Below are positions 21,280-32,885 of a stretch of 64,000 nucleotides of DNA, in pieces. Source of the stretch: Reticulitermes lucifugus. Its lineage: Eukaryota > Arthropoda > Insecta > Blattodea > Rhinotermitidae. Where the stretch lies: NCBI GenBank assembly GCA_026260175.1, contig JAKCWW010000545.1, positions 38,192 to 102,191 of the forward strand. The letters run 5' to 3'. Every line of letters starts with the position of its first letter. Within the stretch, counting starts at the first letter, position 1. Under the pieces are notes generated by a model. The model saw only the letters and a program-made list of their open reading frames with translations. It was not told the origin of the DNA and did not search any database. The translations under genes and the position numbers were made by a program.

Positions 21280-22460
21280 AGGGACACTAAACAAATAAAA
21301 GCAAGCCTTTCCAGTTTGAGAGATAGTTTGAGACATTATTATTCTAGGGAATTAAGCGACTTAAATAAGTAAATATAAATGAAAAACACAAGAAACTTTA
21401 AGACCAGCCCCAGATTTCGGTTTTTGATCATTCAACTGAGGTATCAACTGTTATCATCCAAACGGAGAATGATATAAACATTTTATTCACACATTCCAAT
21501 TTGTGAACAAATTCCCAATGAAAATCTATGAAAATTATTTCAGGGAGAAAAATTGATGCCGACCAGTGTAATTATAGGTGGCCCTCGATTATCGAGTTGC
21601 GGGGGACCCACGACTGTTCATCTACGCCGCTGGAGGTGAAGGATATTCAGAAGATTTAATTATGTAGTTTATGTGAGCCAGCCGTTTTCAGCGATCCTCT
21701 AGTTGCCGAGTAAGACCTACTATGAGGCCAGTTGCTCCGCATAAGCACGGCACGTACTCACGGTCCAGGTGAGAAATGCTTGTCTTCTTAAGACAAATAA
21801 AAGACAAAGTTATCTGGAGCTAATTTATAATCGCAAGAATTATCGTCAGCAGTAAACACTGGCCCCCGATTCGTATAAATCTCTTGACGTCTTCCCTCCA
21901 CCGCCGCCGTCCTATAACCTTAGATTAGATTAGAAGGGAGCACTCATCCCCGTCACCATAATGACTTCAATAGGGAGGATTGCTTCAAACCGCCATGCTG
22001 AGCCAAGTTCTGAAGCATCTTGAAGCGCGTGTGGCTAGAAAGCCATACAGTGCTATCTTACACCTAACCACACTCAGCTACAGGAATGCCATGGAACAAG
22101 TGGATGCTGGTTTATACTCTTCAAGTTTCGACTGGCTAGATATGTACCAAGCACAAAGATGCAAGAACTGAAATACAGAATGTTCTAAAACCGAGGTTTT
22201 ACTCACTTTCCAGCGAAAAAATGCACGTACTTTATTTACAACCAATCACGATCAGAAAGTGAAAATGAGGAGCTACAGAAGCTGTTAACATTTCTTTCCA
22301 CCATGCTTAATGGACATCTCACATCTCCTAAGCACTAATTTACACATTGCTGCATAAAACTTATTTTGTTTGAATTACAGTTCTTCAATTGAGGGATTTG
22401 TTCTAACTAACTCCATGGAGCAGATTCCTTCTTGAGAAGCTAACAGGTCGTCAGCTAGTC
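21280..22460. other. Unassigned sequence
   Basis: No recognised element or frame. Confidence 0.4.
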
Positions 22461-22464
22461 AAGA

Positions 22465-22760
22465 AATTCCCCGCGTTTTGTGGAACCCAAAGGTTCATTA
22501 TCGCACTCACAAAAGTCCGCCACCTGTCCCAATCCTGATAAGTGGGTCACTGTCACCACGGCATGGCGCGTCATCGGGTTGCGGATGGAGGAACGGCCTC
22601 CGGATATGGAGGGTAGCTGCGTATACATTGAATAAGCAGTCGCGGACAGCCGACAAGGTGTGGTCCTCCAGCTTGGGGGTTGGGCGAGGTGCTAACAACT
22701 CCTCACCGTAAAAAAGTATCATGTTACGAAACACTATACAAAGCCTCAGAGCCTCGGGAT
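22465..22760 (+). repeat. Dispersed insect repeat E, copy 1
   Basis: The plus frame [19 protein letters not shown] near 22479-22535 is a phrase I recognise from abundant arthropod repeats, probably a LINE untranslated region. The block CGGACAGCCGACAAG (22644-22658) and its left flank align with 51.06-51.19 kb. Confidence 0.5.
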
Positions 22761-23199
22761 TTGTTCTACCCTTTGAAACACATGAGAAGAGCAGATATCT
22801 TGCTGTACCCTTTGTCTTTGATTAAAAGTTGTAAAATCAGGAAGCCTTGGAGGCTACTCAACTAACAGAGGGCGACCAATACATATTAAAAACCTTTGAT
22901 GGAGAAAAGCGCAAACATTTTTGCAAGATGAAGTCGAAGTTCATACTGTTGCCTGATCACACTATGTCATGGTGCTGTTAAATCTCGAGCATCACTCTGC
23001 TTTTTAAAAATTTCGGGTAAATCTTTGCAGTTACAGTGCTTAAGATAAAAAGAGGCCCATCACACATGCTGCCAAAATGCCTAAGCGGATAATTAGTATT
23101 AGCAAATTAAGTTCTTCTATCACGTGGAATGAATTTTTATTACTCTAGTGAAAACAACTGTGTCGGCTTACACTTCCATTTGTTTTGCATGTTTATTAT
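22761..23199. other. Unassigned sequence
   Basis: No recognised element. Confidence 0.4.
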
Positions 23200-23490
23200 G
23201 TACACAGAAAAATTTTTGTAAACCCATAATCGGTATAGTGAATAATTATGAACCACACAGAGGATTCCATCCTTTTATCAGGGTCTTCTTCATTCAAAGC
23301 ATGCAGCAAGTGAGGTTTGTACGATTTGATTCCCAGAGAACGTAACATTAAGTGTATGTTACTTCGTGACATTTCGAGTTTTCTTGAAGCTCCTATTAGC
23401 GCCCTGTTAGGACTATGAACAAAAGCTTGCACTAGAGTTTGCATGTTTTTCTCTGAACTAGCCGATCTTGGCCTGGCACTTCCTTGTAAG
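23200..23490 (-). pseudogene. Mariner-like transposase, helix-turn-helix fragment
   Basis: The frame reads GSARPRSASSEKNMQTLVQA, then AFVHSPNRALIGASRKLEMS and RSNIHLMLRSLGIKSYKPHL, ending LLHALNEEDPDKRME. This is the second DNA-binding helix block and linker of mariner/Tc1-type transposases (pattern FVRSP.RS.RRAS..LG...). The catalytic part that should follow is replaced by unrelated sequence. Confidence 0.6.
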
Positions 23491-23509
23491 TTGTAACCCC
23501 ATTACTACA

Positions 23510-23790
23510 AATAGTATGGCATGACAGCCCAATTTCAGGCCCTACCCTCCTCAATTCTTCTTCCCCTGATTTCCCGTTCTAATGCCAATATTTTCCATCC
23601 TGCGGTCCCTAGCATTTTTCTGGCATCTTTGGCCCTTTGGCTTCCCTGCTCGTAGACTAGCATATAATCTCCCTTCTAATAATGTTCTTGGTGTTCTTTA
23701 TCAACACATATTGCAGATGTGCCCAGTCCAATTCAGTCCTCTGTGTTTAATATTTATTACAATATCTATGTCTTATGGATTATAATTTCA
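23510..23790 (-). pseudogene. LINE C-terminal fragment (second family)
   Basis: The minus strand reads KHRGLNWTGHICNMC, RTPRTLLEGRLYASLRAGKP and KGQRCQKNARDRRMENIGI. This fits the RRLRWLGHV.RM..NR.PK..L.GR...R..GRP..RW ending of LINE reverse transcriptases, distinct in detail from the 3.4-kb and 60-kb family. It is short and degraded. Confidence 0.4.
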
Positions 23791-24440
23791 TTATTGCAGC
23801 TTATTTTCTACTGTGCATTTTCCTTTATTAGCCCTCACCTAATTTTTTCTGCTGTTAACATTTGCAGTTTCAATCTTGCACTGAATTTATGGGTTGCTTG
23901 CCTGGTTAGTGTTTGGACATATGTAAACGTCTCGCTAAATCCTGCAATTACACCTCGAGACTTCTGAGTTTTCTCTCATAAGGTTTAAAACAGAAAAGCT
24001 CTGCTCTTTTTTTAATTTTGTCTTCATATTTGATTGATCTAAGATAAAAATTGCGTACAAACTCCAGTGGCACAACAGCTGATAGAAACGACAGCTACTT
24101 TAGTCACAGTCTTGCCAACTGTGGAAAAAAAAATAACTGAAAGCATGTCAAAATTATCACAGTCAAGTACTTCACTATCTCGGTAAAGAGACTCTTAAGA
24201 CACCAGGTATATAAGTGTTCTACTAGTTTTAATACAAGACATCCCAGCTGGCATACAGATTACAAGAATGTATTTATTCTTATTAGTTCTACAGTCAGAT
24301 CCAACACTTCGTTCCTAAAATACGTATTTTGGCTACCGTTTTCGGCTCGTAAGAGGCATAAGACGCGTAAGAGGTCATAACAGAAATTGTAAGCTGAAAA
24401 ACGCCATGTTTTTTAAGTAGCAGCTCTCCCCCTTTTACAA
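23791..24440. other. Unassigned sequence
   Basis: No recognised element or frame. Confidence 0.4.
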
Positions 24441-24449
24441 TGGTAAATC

Positions 24450-24530
24450 CATGCCACAATACTCATTTCGGCAATTTTGCCCCTGATGATGGCAAAATAA
24501 TTGCCGAAATGCGTATTGGGGCATCCTTAT
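24450..24530 (+). ncRNA. Hammerhead-ribozyme-type motif with inverted half-copy
   Basis: The plus strand has GCCC (24479-24482), CUGAUGA (24483-24489), stem II GGCAA/UUGCC with an AAAUAA-type loop, GAAA (24506-24509), a minimal UGC/GUA stem III and GGGGC (24518-24522) closing stem I. Every conserved core base is present. Immediately upstream, the minus strand of 24455-24478 repeats GGCAAAATTGCCGAAATGAG, so a second, partial motif lies head-to-head with the first. No PLE protein is readable beside it. Confidence 0.75.
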
Positions 24531-24885
24531 AATAAAGAAAACAGTGAAAAACTGTCTTAGTGCATTTGTTGGTACAAATGATCAATTATTTTACCTTGTT
24601 ACGTTAAAGCTACCTCTATTGAAAAACATTTTGAAAGGTCATATGGTGGTAGATCAGTGAAAATCTTAATTTACAGAATATTTCAAGTAGAAACATGGGG
24701 AAACAGTAAAATATATGACCTATTGATTGGAAAGGATTAAATAAAGGGAAATAATTTGTTTCCACTTTTCATTATATAAGTGTACATAATTCTAACACAC
24801 AGAGATTTATTTTTCCCTATAATTTCAACATTCCGCTCTAGTTAAAATAGAGGTAAATTTGTCATTACTAATTAATCATTACGCC
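24531..24885. other. Unassigned sequence
   Basis: AT-rich; no recognised element. Confidence 0.4.
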
Positions 24886-25150
24886 GTGAAGATGTATGGA
24901 GGATTGGAGATATAAAAAATGCTTCATTAATCTCGACTTAGATGGGGTGAGCAGGTTCACGCCCCGACCGCTTTGTTACTGGATAAAATTGCTCCAGTGC
25001 TCATTTGATATAAATTTGGGTTACCCTCTGGGACGGTACGGACGCTGTGGAGAAGAAACATCTCTGCCCTTTCCGGAAGTGAAACCCATGTTCCTTGGTT
25101 TTCAAGCCCTTAGCCAAGTCAAGGTACTGACTGACTAAGCTATCCCGGCT
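24886..25150 (-). mobile_element. SINE-A copy
   Basis: Read on the minus strand it contains the GAAACCC-type B box remnant (25080-25090), the ACCCAAATTTATATC block and GCGTGAACCTGCTCACCCC near its 3' end. It is more diverged than the copies at 36.5 and 43.5 kb. Confidence 0.5.
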
Positions 25151-28100
25151 AAGTGTACAAAATATTCCGCATCTAGTGAGAAAGATGCGTCTCATAGAAA
25201 CATACAACTATTGTTGCAAGTGTTTGTAAAACTGTTTACCTTTTAATAATAAATTAGTAGTTATTATCGTAAGTGCAACAGCGAGTCTCGAATGCATGGC
25301 ACCGAATTTAACTAACGTTATGTCAGGCATAGCCTTTTTATCTACACAGGAACATAAATTGCACTAAAAGTCACATAAAATACAGATTACGTGCAAGCAA
25401 TATTACTTACATGAAACAACTTCCCTAGGTTTTATATTCTAACCATAAGAAGGCGCCCGTTATACGACTTTACGGTTTTTTTTTGTAATGTGACATAATA
25501 ACGCTATCAATATGGCAATTGCAAAGAACAGAAATGTGCTAACTTCTCGAGGCTATTTAATCCGGCCCGAAAACAATTGACAACCATCATTTCTCTTAAG
25601 AAAAAATGCATACATTCTGAAATAAAGTAGTTATAGGTCTGTTATTAGTTAGTTATTGGCCGGTAAAATTTCCAAGCGGAAGACTAGGAGTTAGTGACTA
25701 GTACAACAATAGCAATGTCGGATCGGCGAACACCCTGCCCTATCCACTTCACGTAAAATGCAAGCTTTCTCGCCAGCTCCGGTAGGTTTTTCACCCGCCA
25801 GAAAATAATAAATGACCGATAAATTTTTGCATGTTCCAAGCTCCAATTACTCTTTAAATTTACAGTGTCTTCTCCAAAGCATGCACATTACACAAAACAA
25901 CTTTAAATACGGTTGGAACACTGTTCCGGTTCGATGATTTTAGAGACAAAATTAAAGTCACACCCAATAAATACTTTGTCGCTGATGACTTTGAGTACGG
26001 GTGATTCTGTTACAATTTATGACACATAATATTAATAGATGCTATTCAAAGGCAGTTTTAGTAATAGAACTGCATTAAATATTCACACTCTACGGCACGA
26101 TAGAGACATAATTCTTAACAAACGGCTAAGCATAAATATAAAATAATCTTCAATGCTGCTAAGATTTATGTGAGATCTGCAGCTATTAAAGATGTTACGA
26201 AATTAACACTGAGATTGGAGGGGTAAGAAATTGCCAAAGAGGAAATTGTCAACAGCCACTGACATACGTACAGTATAGAAGTTAATAATACGTGGGGCCA
26301 CGCCTCCACGCAAGCCTTCATAACGTGGTGCTTAAATAACCTCAGGGATAACATTACCACATATGCCAAAATATATCTGAAGCATATGTGAAGGACTGGG
26401 AGCCGTGCCAAAAAATTTAGTAAGTTCTTTTTCCAAAACGGAAGTGATAAAACACCCTGTCTGTGAGAAGACACATACGAAGGAGAATAAAGATGACGAT
26501 AAGGAGGAGGTGGCAGGAGAAGGGAAAGAATGAGAAGAAGAAAACAATATCTGACATTTGCCTTTAATGACTCAATTAAAATTTGCTTTTATATGATGAA
26601 AAGCTCTAACATGGCTCCGTCAGAGGCTTCATTCTTAAAACTATTTTAATGAAAAGCAAATTACGTTATGTTAGATTTGTACTTTTTCATTCAAGCAAAC
26701 GGCAAGCGAAATAAATTTTATACAAATTGTGTGCAAAATGTGGCTATTCGAATTTCTAACTCGTGTTCTGGTCTTTCAGCTGCCCACTGCCTCTGTCATA
26801 CTGGGACTGCAACATCCATAGCCAAAATATGTTTTAGGGTGCGCTGTTCTTTGAAATTCTCTTCGTTGTAATAGACATACATCCAGTGTTTCGACGTTAA
26901 ACCATGCTGACAAATGTAGTTAATTGAAATATTTAATGAGATTTAGGGTTTTCACGCAGTTAAAATCAACATCACTGTCTTCAAGGATGTGACGCAGTAA
27001 CAATGTTTCGAACGAAATGGCCACCTCAGTTTTTAGGGGAGTATATACTTATGCCCTGAAGACGAAGCCAGAAAATCTCTCTAAACTTTGGTAGCCACCC
27101 ACCAAGCTGCACGGCGACACACCACAGAAAATCATGATCTTGACTTTAACAGCAGATGCAAGATATTGGCTGAGTCGCTGACAGTAGAGTTGCAGCTGCA
27201 GAACGGGAGATTCCCAGATATTGAAAAGGAAGGTTCATTATGTCATCATAAACTTCCGACATTCTCCTGACCCTGTTCAGTCCAGGAACATACTAATACC
27301 TAATGTTAATATATCATCTTTCCACTTATGTGAAAGCTAAGTCATCCAAATAATTCCTTCACAATATATAGCAGAATTAACTGTAAAAGCAGGTAACATC
27401 GCGTGTAAATACGAGGCCAGATTAAGTTAAGTTGAAATACTATATAGATGCTAACAGAATGCGAACAACGCCTAACTGGCCATGCACCGCAATTCGATAT
27501 TCGGACAGGCTTGCTAGGATGGCAATGTCCATTTCATTCTGTAGTCTGTCTTACGACAGGTCCGTAGCCTCTTCGAAAGCGAGTTCTCCATGTAAACAAA
27601 AAAAGAAAATGTGACTGTTTTTTCGATTTGAATCCGCTGAAACACATTAACCGAAATTATTAGGATTAAACGGAATTATTTCATACTAAATAATAAGCAA
27701 CAATTCTACATTTTGCCCACTGACGACAGCGGGCGTGACTTCAACAATATAAGAGAGAATGCAGTTTCCTCTGTCGGCGAAATACTCGTAATGATATTTT
27801 GTACGTGTTGATATTCCGCCGAGGACTCTTGGTCGTATGATACTGGAAAGAACCAATATAGTTTGAGTCAACTTCTTCGCGCAAATTCAGGGTTCTTAAG
27901 CTGAAATTTAATGAACTCATCATCGCGCACCATCCAATATTTTCAACCCCTCCAACGCTGACAAACGCGTTTTGTAGGGTCGTGTATGTGAGGGTCGGTT
28001 CACGTTGAGTTGTTCTCCAGAGCAGCAACACAAACTTTTACTTGCCATTCGACAAGCGACTATCTGTTTGAGTTTTGAATGCGATGACTAAGCGATCACT

Positions 28101-28420
28101 CATATAAGGCCGATGTTGTTTGCTATTCATTTCCACTTGAGGGTTAAGAAGTGCAATTAATCTTCGCCGTACTAGTAACGAACTAAATTAACACGATTGA
28201 ACTCCTCCAAATTTAATAATAACCTTTAATTCCTAAAGTATTTTGAAGTGTCGTTGTAAGCATTTTTACACGACTCGAAGGAATAGCTTTCTTCATATTC
28301 AGCGACATCAGCAGTGCTGTAAGTGTGAATAAATCACGTTCTTATGTAGTAGAATGTGACATCTCTGTTCATTCTAATACCTTTAACTGCCGAGAGTTTC
28401 AACACTCCAGAACAGGGCGT
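25151..28420. other. Unassigned 3.2-kb stretch
   Basis: The longest element-free stretch in the left half. A purine-rich GAAGGAGAATAAAG...GAAGAAG run lies at 26480-26545. No frame with a recognisable domain was found on either strand. Confidence 0.4.
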
Positions 28421-28424
28421 TGAA

Positions 28425-28695
28425 GATATTTGGCCCTAAGGAGGAGGAAGTAATAGCAGACCACTTGGAAGATCTAGGCGTAAATGAGAGAATAATACTA
28501 AAACAAATGTTTAAGGAAATGAGTAGACGGGTGTGGAGAGGATTAATCTGTCGCAGGATAGGAAAACTGGGCGACTGGCGAGAGGCTCTTTTCAACACGA
28601 TAAGTAAAATGGATGTTTCAGTTAGCACGGAAAATTTTTTGACCAGCTGAGAACGAATTACCTTCTCAAGAAGGGCTCTGCTCGATGTAGATAGC
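28425..28695 (+). pseudogene. LINE copy 2, internally deleted 3' end
   Basis: ALKIFGPKEEEVIADHLEDL jumps from the LRRIFGPKRDEV block straight into the RP..RPRRRWE block of the LINE seen at 60 kb, so about 50 codons have been lost. The 3' UTR phrase CTCAAGAAGGGCTCTGCTCG at 28664-28683 matches the other copies. Confidence 0.7.
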
Positions 28696-28756
28696 TACTA
28701 CACGCAAAACACTTCAAATTCAGTGTGTTAAAACCTAATGCAAATGTTGCATACTG

Positions 28757-28793
28757 AATGCAATGAATGGAATGCAATGAATGAATGGAAGAA
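28757..28793. repeat. Short AATGCAATGAATGG tandem duplication
   Basis: Two and a half units of about 14 bases. Confidence 0.6.
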
Positions 28794-28960
28794 CATTGGT
28801 CACGATTACGATAATCAGTGAGAGGAACAATTTAAAGGGAATGAGCAAAACACGATGTTTTCAACGGATTTGAAGAAAAATGACTGAACAATAAATAATT
28901 ATGGAATGAGAGAGCAAAAGACGTGTAAAATAAAAACACTCTTAAGACAAGAGAAGAAAG

Positions 28961-29232
28961 ACCGAGCCATGGCTCAGACGGATAGTATCCGGCCTCCCAC
29001 CGCGGAGGCCCGGTTTCGATCCTGGGTCAGTCCATGTGGGATTTGTGGTGGACAAAGTGGCACTGGGCCAGGTTTTTCCCCGAGCACTTTGGTTTTCCCC
29101 GGTTAATTTCATTCCACCGGTGCTCCTTTACTTGGAAAAATGAAGAAAAAATGATCATCTGTCTCTTCATCTTCATCACACGGGTTGCACAATAAGCCTT
29201 AAGGCTGCGGTGCGTTCGTAGCTCCTGATGAG
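28961..29232 (+). mobile_element. SINE-D copy 2
   Basis: A complete head with A box GCCATGGCTCAGACGGATAG and B box CGGTTTCGATCCTGGG (29011-29026), body TGTGGGATTTGTGGTGGACA and TTTTTCCCCGAGCACTTTGG, and tail TTGCACAATAAGCCTTAAGG. It is the better-preserved of the two SINE-D copies. Confidence 0.85.
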
Positions 29233-29235
29233 GGG

Positions 29236-29305
29236 ACCGTCTCCCCCCACCCCCAAAAAAAAGAGAGAGAGAGGAGGAGGACAGAGAGATAAGAAAAATA
29301 CCGTA
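29236..29305. repeat. C/A and GA-rich low-complexity tract
   Basis: CCCCCCACCCCCAAAAAAAA followed by GAGAGAGAGAGGAGGAGG, directly after SINE-D copy 2. Confidence 0.7.
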
Positions 29306-29514
29306 ACTGCTGGTATAAATAGACTGTATTTGGGTCAATCTCGGGATAGTAGGTTTCATCATCACTACTCTATCCTTGCTATACACCGCTACACAGTACT
29401 CTGTTATCAGTACAAACTGCCCGCACTGGAAGATAAGAACAGGCAGAGAGAAAGATAAAAAGGAAAATGAAAGCGTAAACATACCCCCCTTGATATCTCG
29501 TATCACTAAAGTAT

Positions 29515-30000
29515 AAGGTTTCTGCTTAGCTCCACAAGTAGCAATACTGATTTATGAATAGGTCGCTTGAGTTGTCCAGAACTAGTTTTCACTGTTGCTA
29601 CCCTTACATGTCCATGTGGACCTGGAAATGTCTCACTGATGATTGCTAATTTCCAGAACATGGGAAGTAGTTGACTTCGCGAAGGAGGACAAGCATAGCG
29701 GGCTGAAGGTGTGGTTGTTTGTAGCGCTATTTGCTGCGTTGCTGTAAGCTGTTCAGGTAGTCAGATGACTACCTCCTCCACAACTGCTGATTGAAGCGCT
29801 GAACCCGCTGCCATCTGGACAAATTTCATTGCTGCTTTGGTAAAGTCTGGCTCAGGAAGGGACGTCAGGGGAGTACCAGTAAGGAAATTACCTGGACTCA
29901 AATAGCTAGGATCATTAGGATCATTGGATAATGCTGTAAGCTGTTGGTAATTCAAACACGCTTCTATTTGCGTAATCAAAATGCTATTGTTCATGTTTGA
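29515..30000 (-). pseudogene. BEL/Pao LTR-retrotransposon integrase C-terminus
   Basis: The minus frame CLNYQQLTALSNDPNDPSYL, then LSPGNFLTGTPLTSLPEPDF, is the characteristic BEL/Pao integrase tail (LNSRPLT.LS.DP.D...LTPGHFLIG.PL...PE). Further downstream, frameshifted, come YLNSLQQRSK and HFQVHMDM, matching YLN.LQQR.KW and HPG.DG..RV. It is cut abruptly on its 5' side near 30000, next to SINE-C copy 1. No LTR is visible. Confidence 0.8.
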
Positions 30001-30009
30001 ATCTCCGTC

Positions 30010-30285
30010 AATGGCGCCGATCCCAGTGGCTTACGGTCTAAGTTATGGGTCTACGACCGCACGCTTGCTGGGATTGCTGGTTCGAATCCCGCAGGGAGCA
30101 TGAATGTCTGTCTTGTGAGTGTTTTGTAGGTAGCGGTCTCTGCGTCGGACTGATCACTACTCCAGAGGAGTCCTACCGAGTGTGGTGTGTCTGAGTGTGA
30201 TCATGAAGCCTCGACAATGAGAAGACGCTGGCCCACTAGGGGCTGTCGCGCCATGGAAAAAATTGTCCCGATCAATAGAAACAAT
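30010..30285 (+). mobile_element. SINE-C copy 1 (tRNA-derived)
   Basis: A-box-like GTGGCTTACGGTCTAAG and B box TGGTTCGAATCCCGC (30080-30094) form a tRNA-related head. The body CAGAGGAGTCCTACCGAGTG, TGGTGTGTCTGAGTGTGATC and tail GGGCTGTCGCGCCATGG recur in part on the minus strand at 37.61-37.89 kb. Confidence 0.75.
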
Positions 30286-31109
30286 ACGAAGGTGTCTAGG
30301 TGTGCGGTTGCCAAATCATACTTGGTCAGCTTGCATGACGTAGCCTTTGTTTTCACCCCTATCCGCAAACATGTTTAGCCAATTAGTTTCGATTAACATG
30401 TTATTTACTTTTTCTTCTTTAGCCAATCAAGTTCGATTACCATGTTTCTCTGATCCCTGATATTAACTTCTCCGCCCACAGTTTGTAGCTGTCATTGTTC
30501 TTATTCTGAAAGCGATATGCAGATAGGTAAGATGATCAGCCGGCCCTTCATTTGTTCATGCACAATGTCGTCGATGTTCTGACGCACCACTTCATGTCCC
30601 GGTCTGGGCTCCAAGGAGATGACTGCTTTCTGGTAATATTTAACTAGCTGGATATTTTGTCATCAGTAGTCTGAAGCTGACAACGAACGCCTGTGAGTCT
30701 TCTCACTCACACTTATCGAAATACTTTTACCATCCTCAACCGACATAAATTTATTCATAATTAAGTTAACAGAATATCAAAATATGATTTACATATCGTT
30801 ACGAAGTGTTAATTGCCTGCTACAGTGACCAACAAAAGAAGTCACTTTGCTAAGGGATTGGTAAAAGGTTTAATTTAAAAATATGAGATAAGGAGAAATT
30901 TCTAGGTTAGAATTTATTCGAAAATTATTTACAGATACAAAAATGTGGTATAAGTATGAACAAACTGTGATAAAACGAATAGTTAAGAGTCTGATTGATG
31001 CAATTATCCTTAACTTAAGAATTTCATTAAAAGAAGGCAGAGTTCATTCATCATTTTTAAAGATACACTACTCGACCACATTATAATAAATGCTATTCAA
31101 AGTAATGTG
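30286..31109. other. Unassigned sequence
   Basis: No recognised element or frame. Confidence 0.4.
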
Positions 31110-32345
31110 AAGTGAAAGATGTCTTCCACTATTTAGGAACGTTATAACAGAGTTACTTCTTAAACATAACACCCGTCAGATTTCGCCCATGAAGATTGAT
31201 GCACTGATGCATTAGGTTCAAAACACTTCCCATTACGCGAAGTAACATGGCAGGTGGGATGGCATTAATTTCATCTGAAATTCTCTGTTTGAGGTTATGT
31301 AAGTCTGCCGGACGTGCCTGAAACACTTTGCTTTGCAAGTAGCCACATGGAAGGAAATAACAAGCAGAGAGATCGGGTGAACGGGCTGGCCAAGTAATGT
31401 CACCATAGCTGGAGATTATGCGATATTCAAATATAGTTCTTAAGGTGTTCATCGACTGGTGTTGCTGCATCTTGTTGGAACTAGAAGGTGGCAAAGTTGA
31501 TGTCACGACAGTGTAACTCTGGAAGCAATAACCCATTCACCATAAGCACAGAACTGTCAGATGTCACGGTAACCGCATTTCCAGTCTCATCCTCGAAAAA
31601 ATAAGGACCATTGATACCGAACGCTAATATCCCTGACCATACTGTTACTCCCTGACTGTGAATTGGTTTCGCATGCAGTTGATTCGCGTTAGTCTTTTAC
31701 CTGTTTTGTTTCTTCATACAACCAGGCAGTTCAAAGTGTGCTTCATCTGACTTTATCACCTGATGAATAACATCTGAATGTTTGTTCAGTAAGGTAACAA
31801 ATTGCTCACAAATAATACTTCTTAAAGTAAAATCACAGACTGACAGTTCTCGCACAATGTGTAATTGGTAGGAGTGACAAAGTCAACCAGAACGAAGTTT
31901 ACGTCGGAGCGATCTGCTCGATAAGTTGAGGGCAACTGAATGTCTACGTGCTGATCGTTTGGGGCTACGACCGATAGCGGTTCGTGCTCTTCAATGTTTT
32001 CCGGTGTCCGCAAAGTTCTGACTCTGCCTTCAAGTTTCGTATTTGTTGCAAGAGCCGTGGTTCGAAACTTCTGTACACAGTTCTTGATGGTGCTGCAATC
32101 AGGAACCGTTCCATGTTTCCCAATGCTATATATCGTCTGAATATTTGTTGCTTTGGTATTACAGAATCGTTATTTTTCCAAATCTTCTATATGGCGAACG
32201 CACAGTATTCAGTCGATCACTGATCCATGTTTACTGAATGGCGTCCCTAGCTGAATTCTATAATACAATTAGTTCAATATCCTCTCGGGGCCCACCAGAT
32301 TACTACGTAAATCAAAATGATGAATGAATTGTGCCCCATCCTGTA
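31110..32345 (-). mobile_element. Mariner-like DNA transposon, near full-length but dead
   Basis: The element begins on its 5' side near ATGGGGCACAATTCATTCAT (minus strand, 32331-32312) and covers the whole transposase relic. Terminal repeats could not be matched to each other by eye, so both boundaries are estimates. Confidence 0.55.
31156..32228 (-). pseudogene. Mariner-like transposase pseudogene
   Basis: ATG at 32228-32226 opens a frame with an early stop (MDQ, stop, STEYCAFAI). Later come ATNTKLEG-like and RTLRTPENIEEHEPLSVVA (helix region), YRADRSDVNFVLVDFVTP, and KSDEAHFELPGCMKKQNR, where D in SDEAHF is the first catalytic Asp. The end reads DITWPARSPDLSACYFLPCG (PDLS is the third catalytic position) and GYLQSKVFQARPADLHNLKQ, then VMGSVLNLMHQCINLHGRNL. 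The QDGA box expected before the third motif is degraded to NKMQQHQS. Several stops and frameshifts are present. Confidence 0.75.
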
Positions 32346-32645
32346 TTTTAGTACTTGTTGTATTTGTTCTTACTTAAGAATTTCATTAAACTAAGGCTAC
32401 ATTGCTGGAAAAAAATTATACTGTTTTAGCCCGTTGTTTTATTAAAGGATTTCTCATTAAATTACGTCAAATTTATTTCGAACAATCTTCTGCCAGCGAA
32501 GCAAATGTCTTTCGCAACTGCCTTATGCTCATTCACAAGTTACAAGCCGTGGGCGAAAAAGAATATTATACCTACCGGTCGTAGACACAAACGGATATGA
32601 CGTTTTTCCTCACGAAGGGTAGGGGATTATCCGTGGACGAAAACT
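32346..32645. other. Unassigned sequence
   Basis: No recognised element. Confidence 0.4.
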
Positions 32646-32649
32646 GACG

Positions 32650-32885
32650 TGCCCTCCCCCGTGTAGGAGAGAAGAGAAATTCCTAAATTTGCGGTAGGAA
32701 ATTTCAAGGACAGAGGACCATTTGGAAGGCCTAGGCGTAGATGGGTCAATATGAAAGAGAGAATTTGGAAGATTTGGACTGAATATGTCCGGCTTAGGAC
32801 AGGTACTAGAAATATGTTCCTTTGGACACCGTAATAAACCTCCGGATTCCCTAAAAAGTGGGGAATTTCTCGACTAACTGAACAT
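32650..32885 (+). pseudogene. LINE copy 3, extreme 3' end
   Basis: GACCATTTGGAAGGCCTAGG followed by CGTAGATGGGTCAATATGAA corresponds to the RPLGRPRRRWE codons of the LINE at 60.5 kb. CCTCCGGATTCCCTAAAAAG then GTGGGGAATTTCTCGACTAA is its 3' UTR. Only the last 230 or so bases are present. Confidence 0.7.

Noticed and set aside
26940-27020. Another hammerhead near 26.98 kb
   Set aside because: GAAA-like and CUUGAAGA-like strings are present, but not in the right order with a pairing stem II on either strand.
29027-29506. 159-codon minus-strand frame
   Set aside because: Antisense through SINE-D copy 2 and a low-complexity tract.
30010-30100. A tRNA-Leu/Ser gene at the SINE-C head
   Set aside because: The same body follows at 37.6 kb on the other strand, and the cloverleaf is not conserved.
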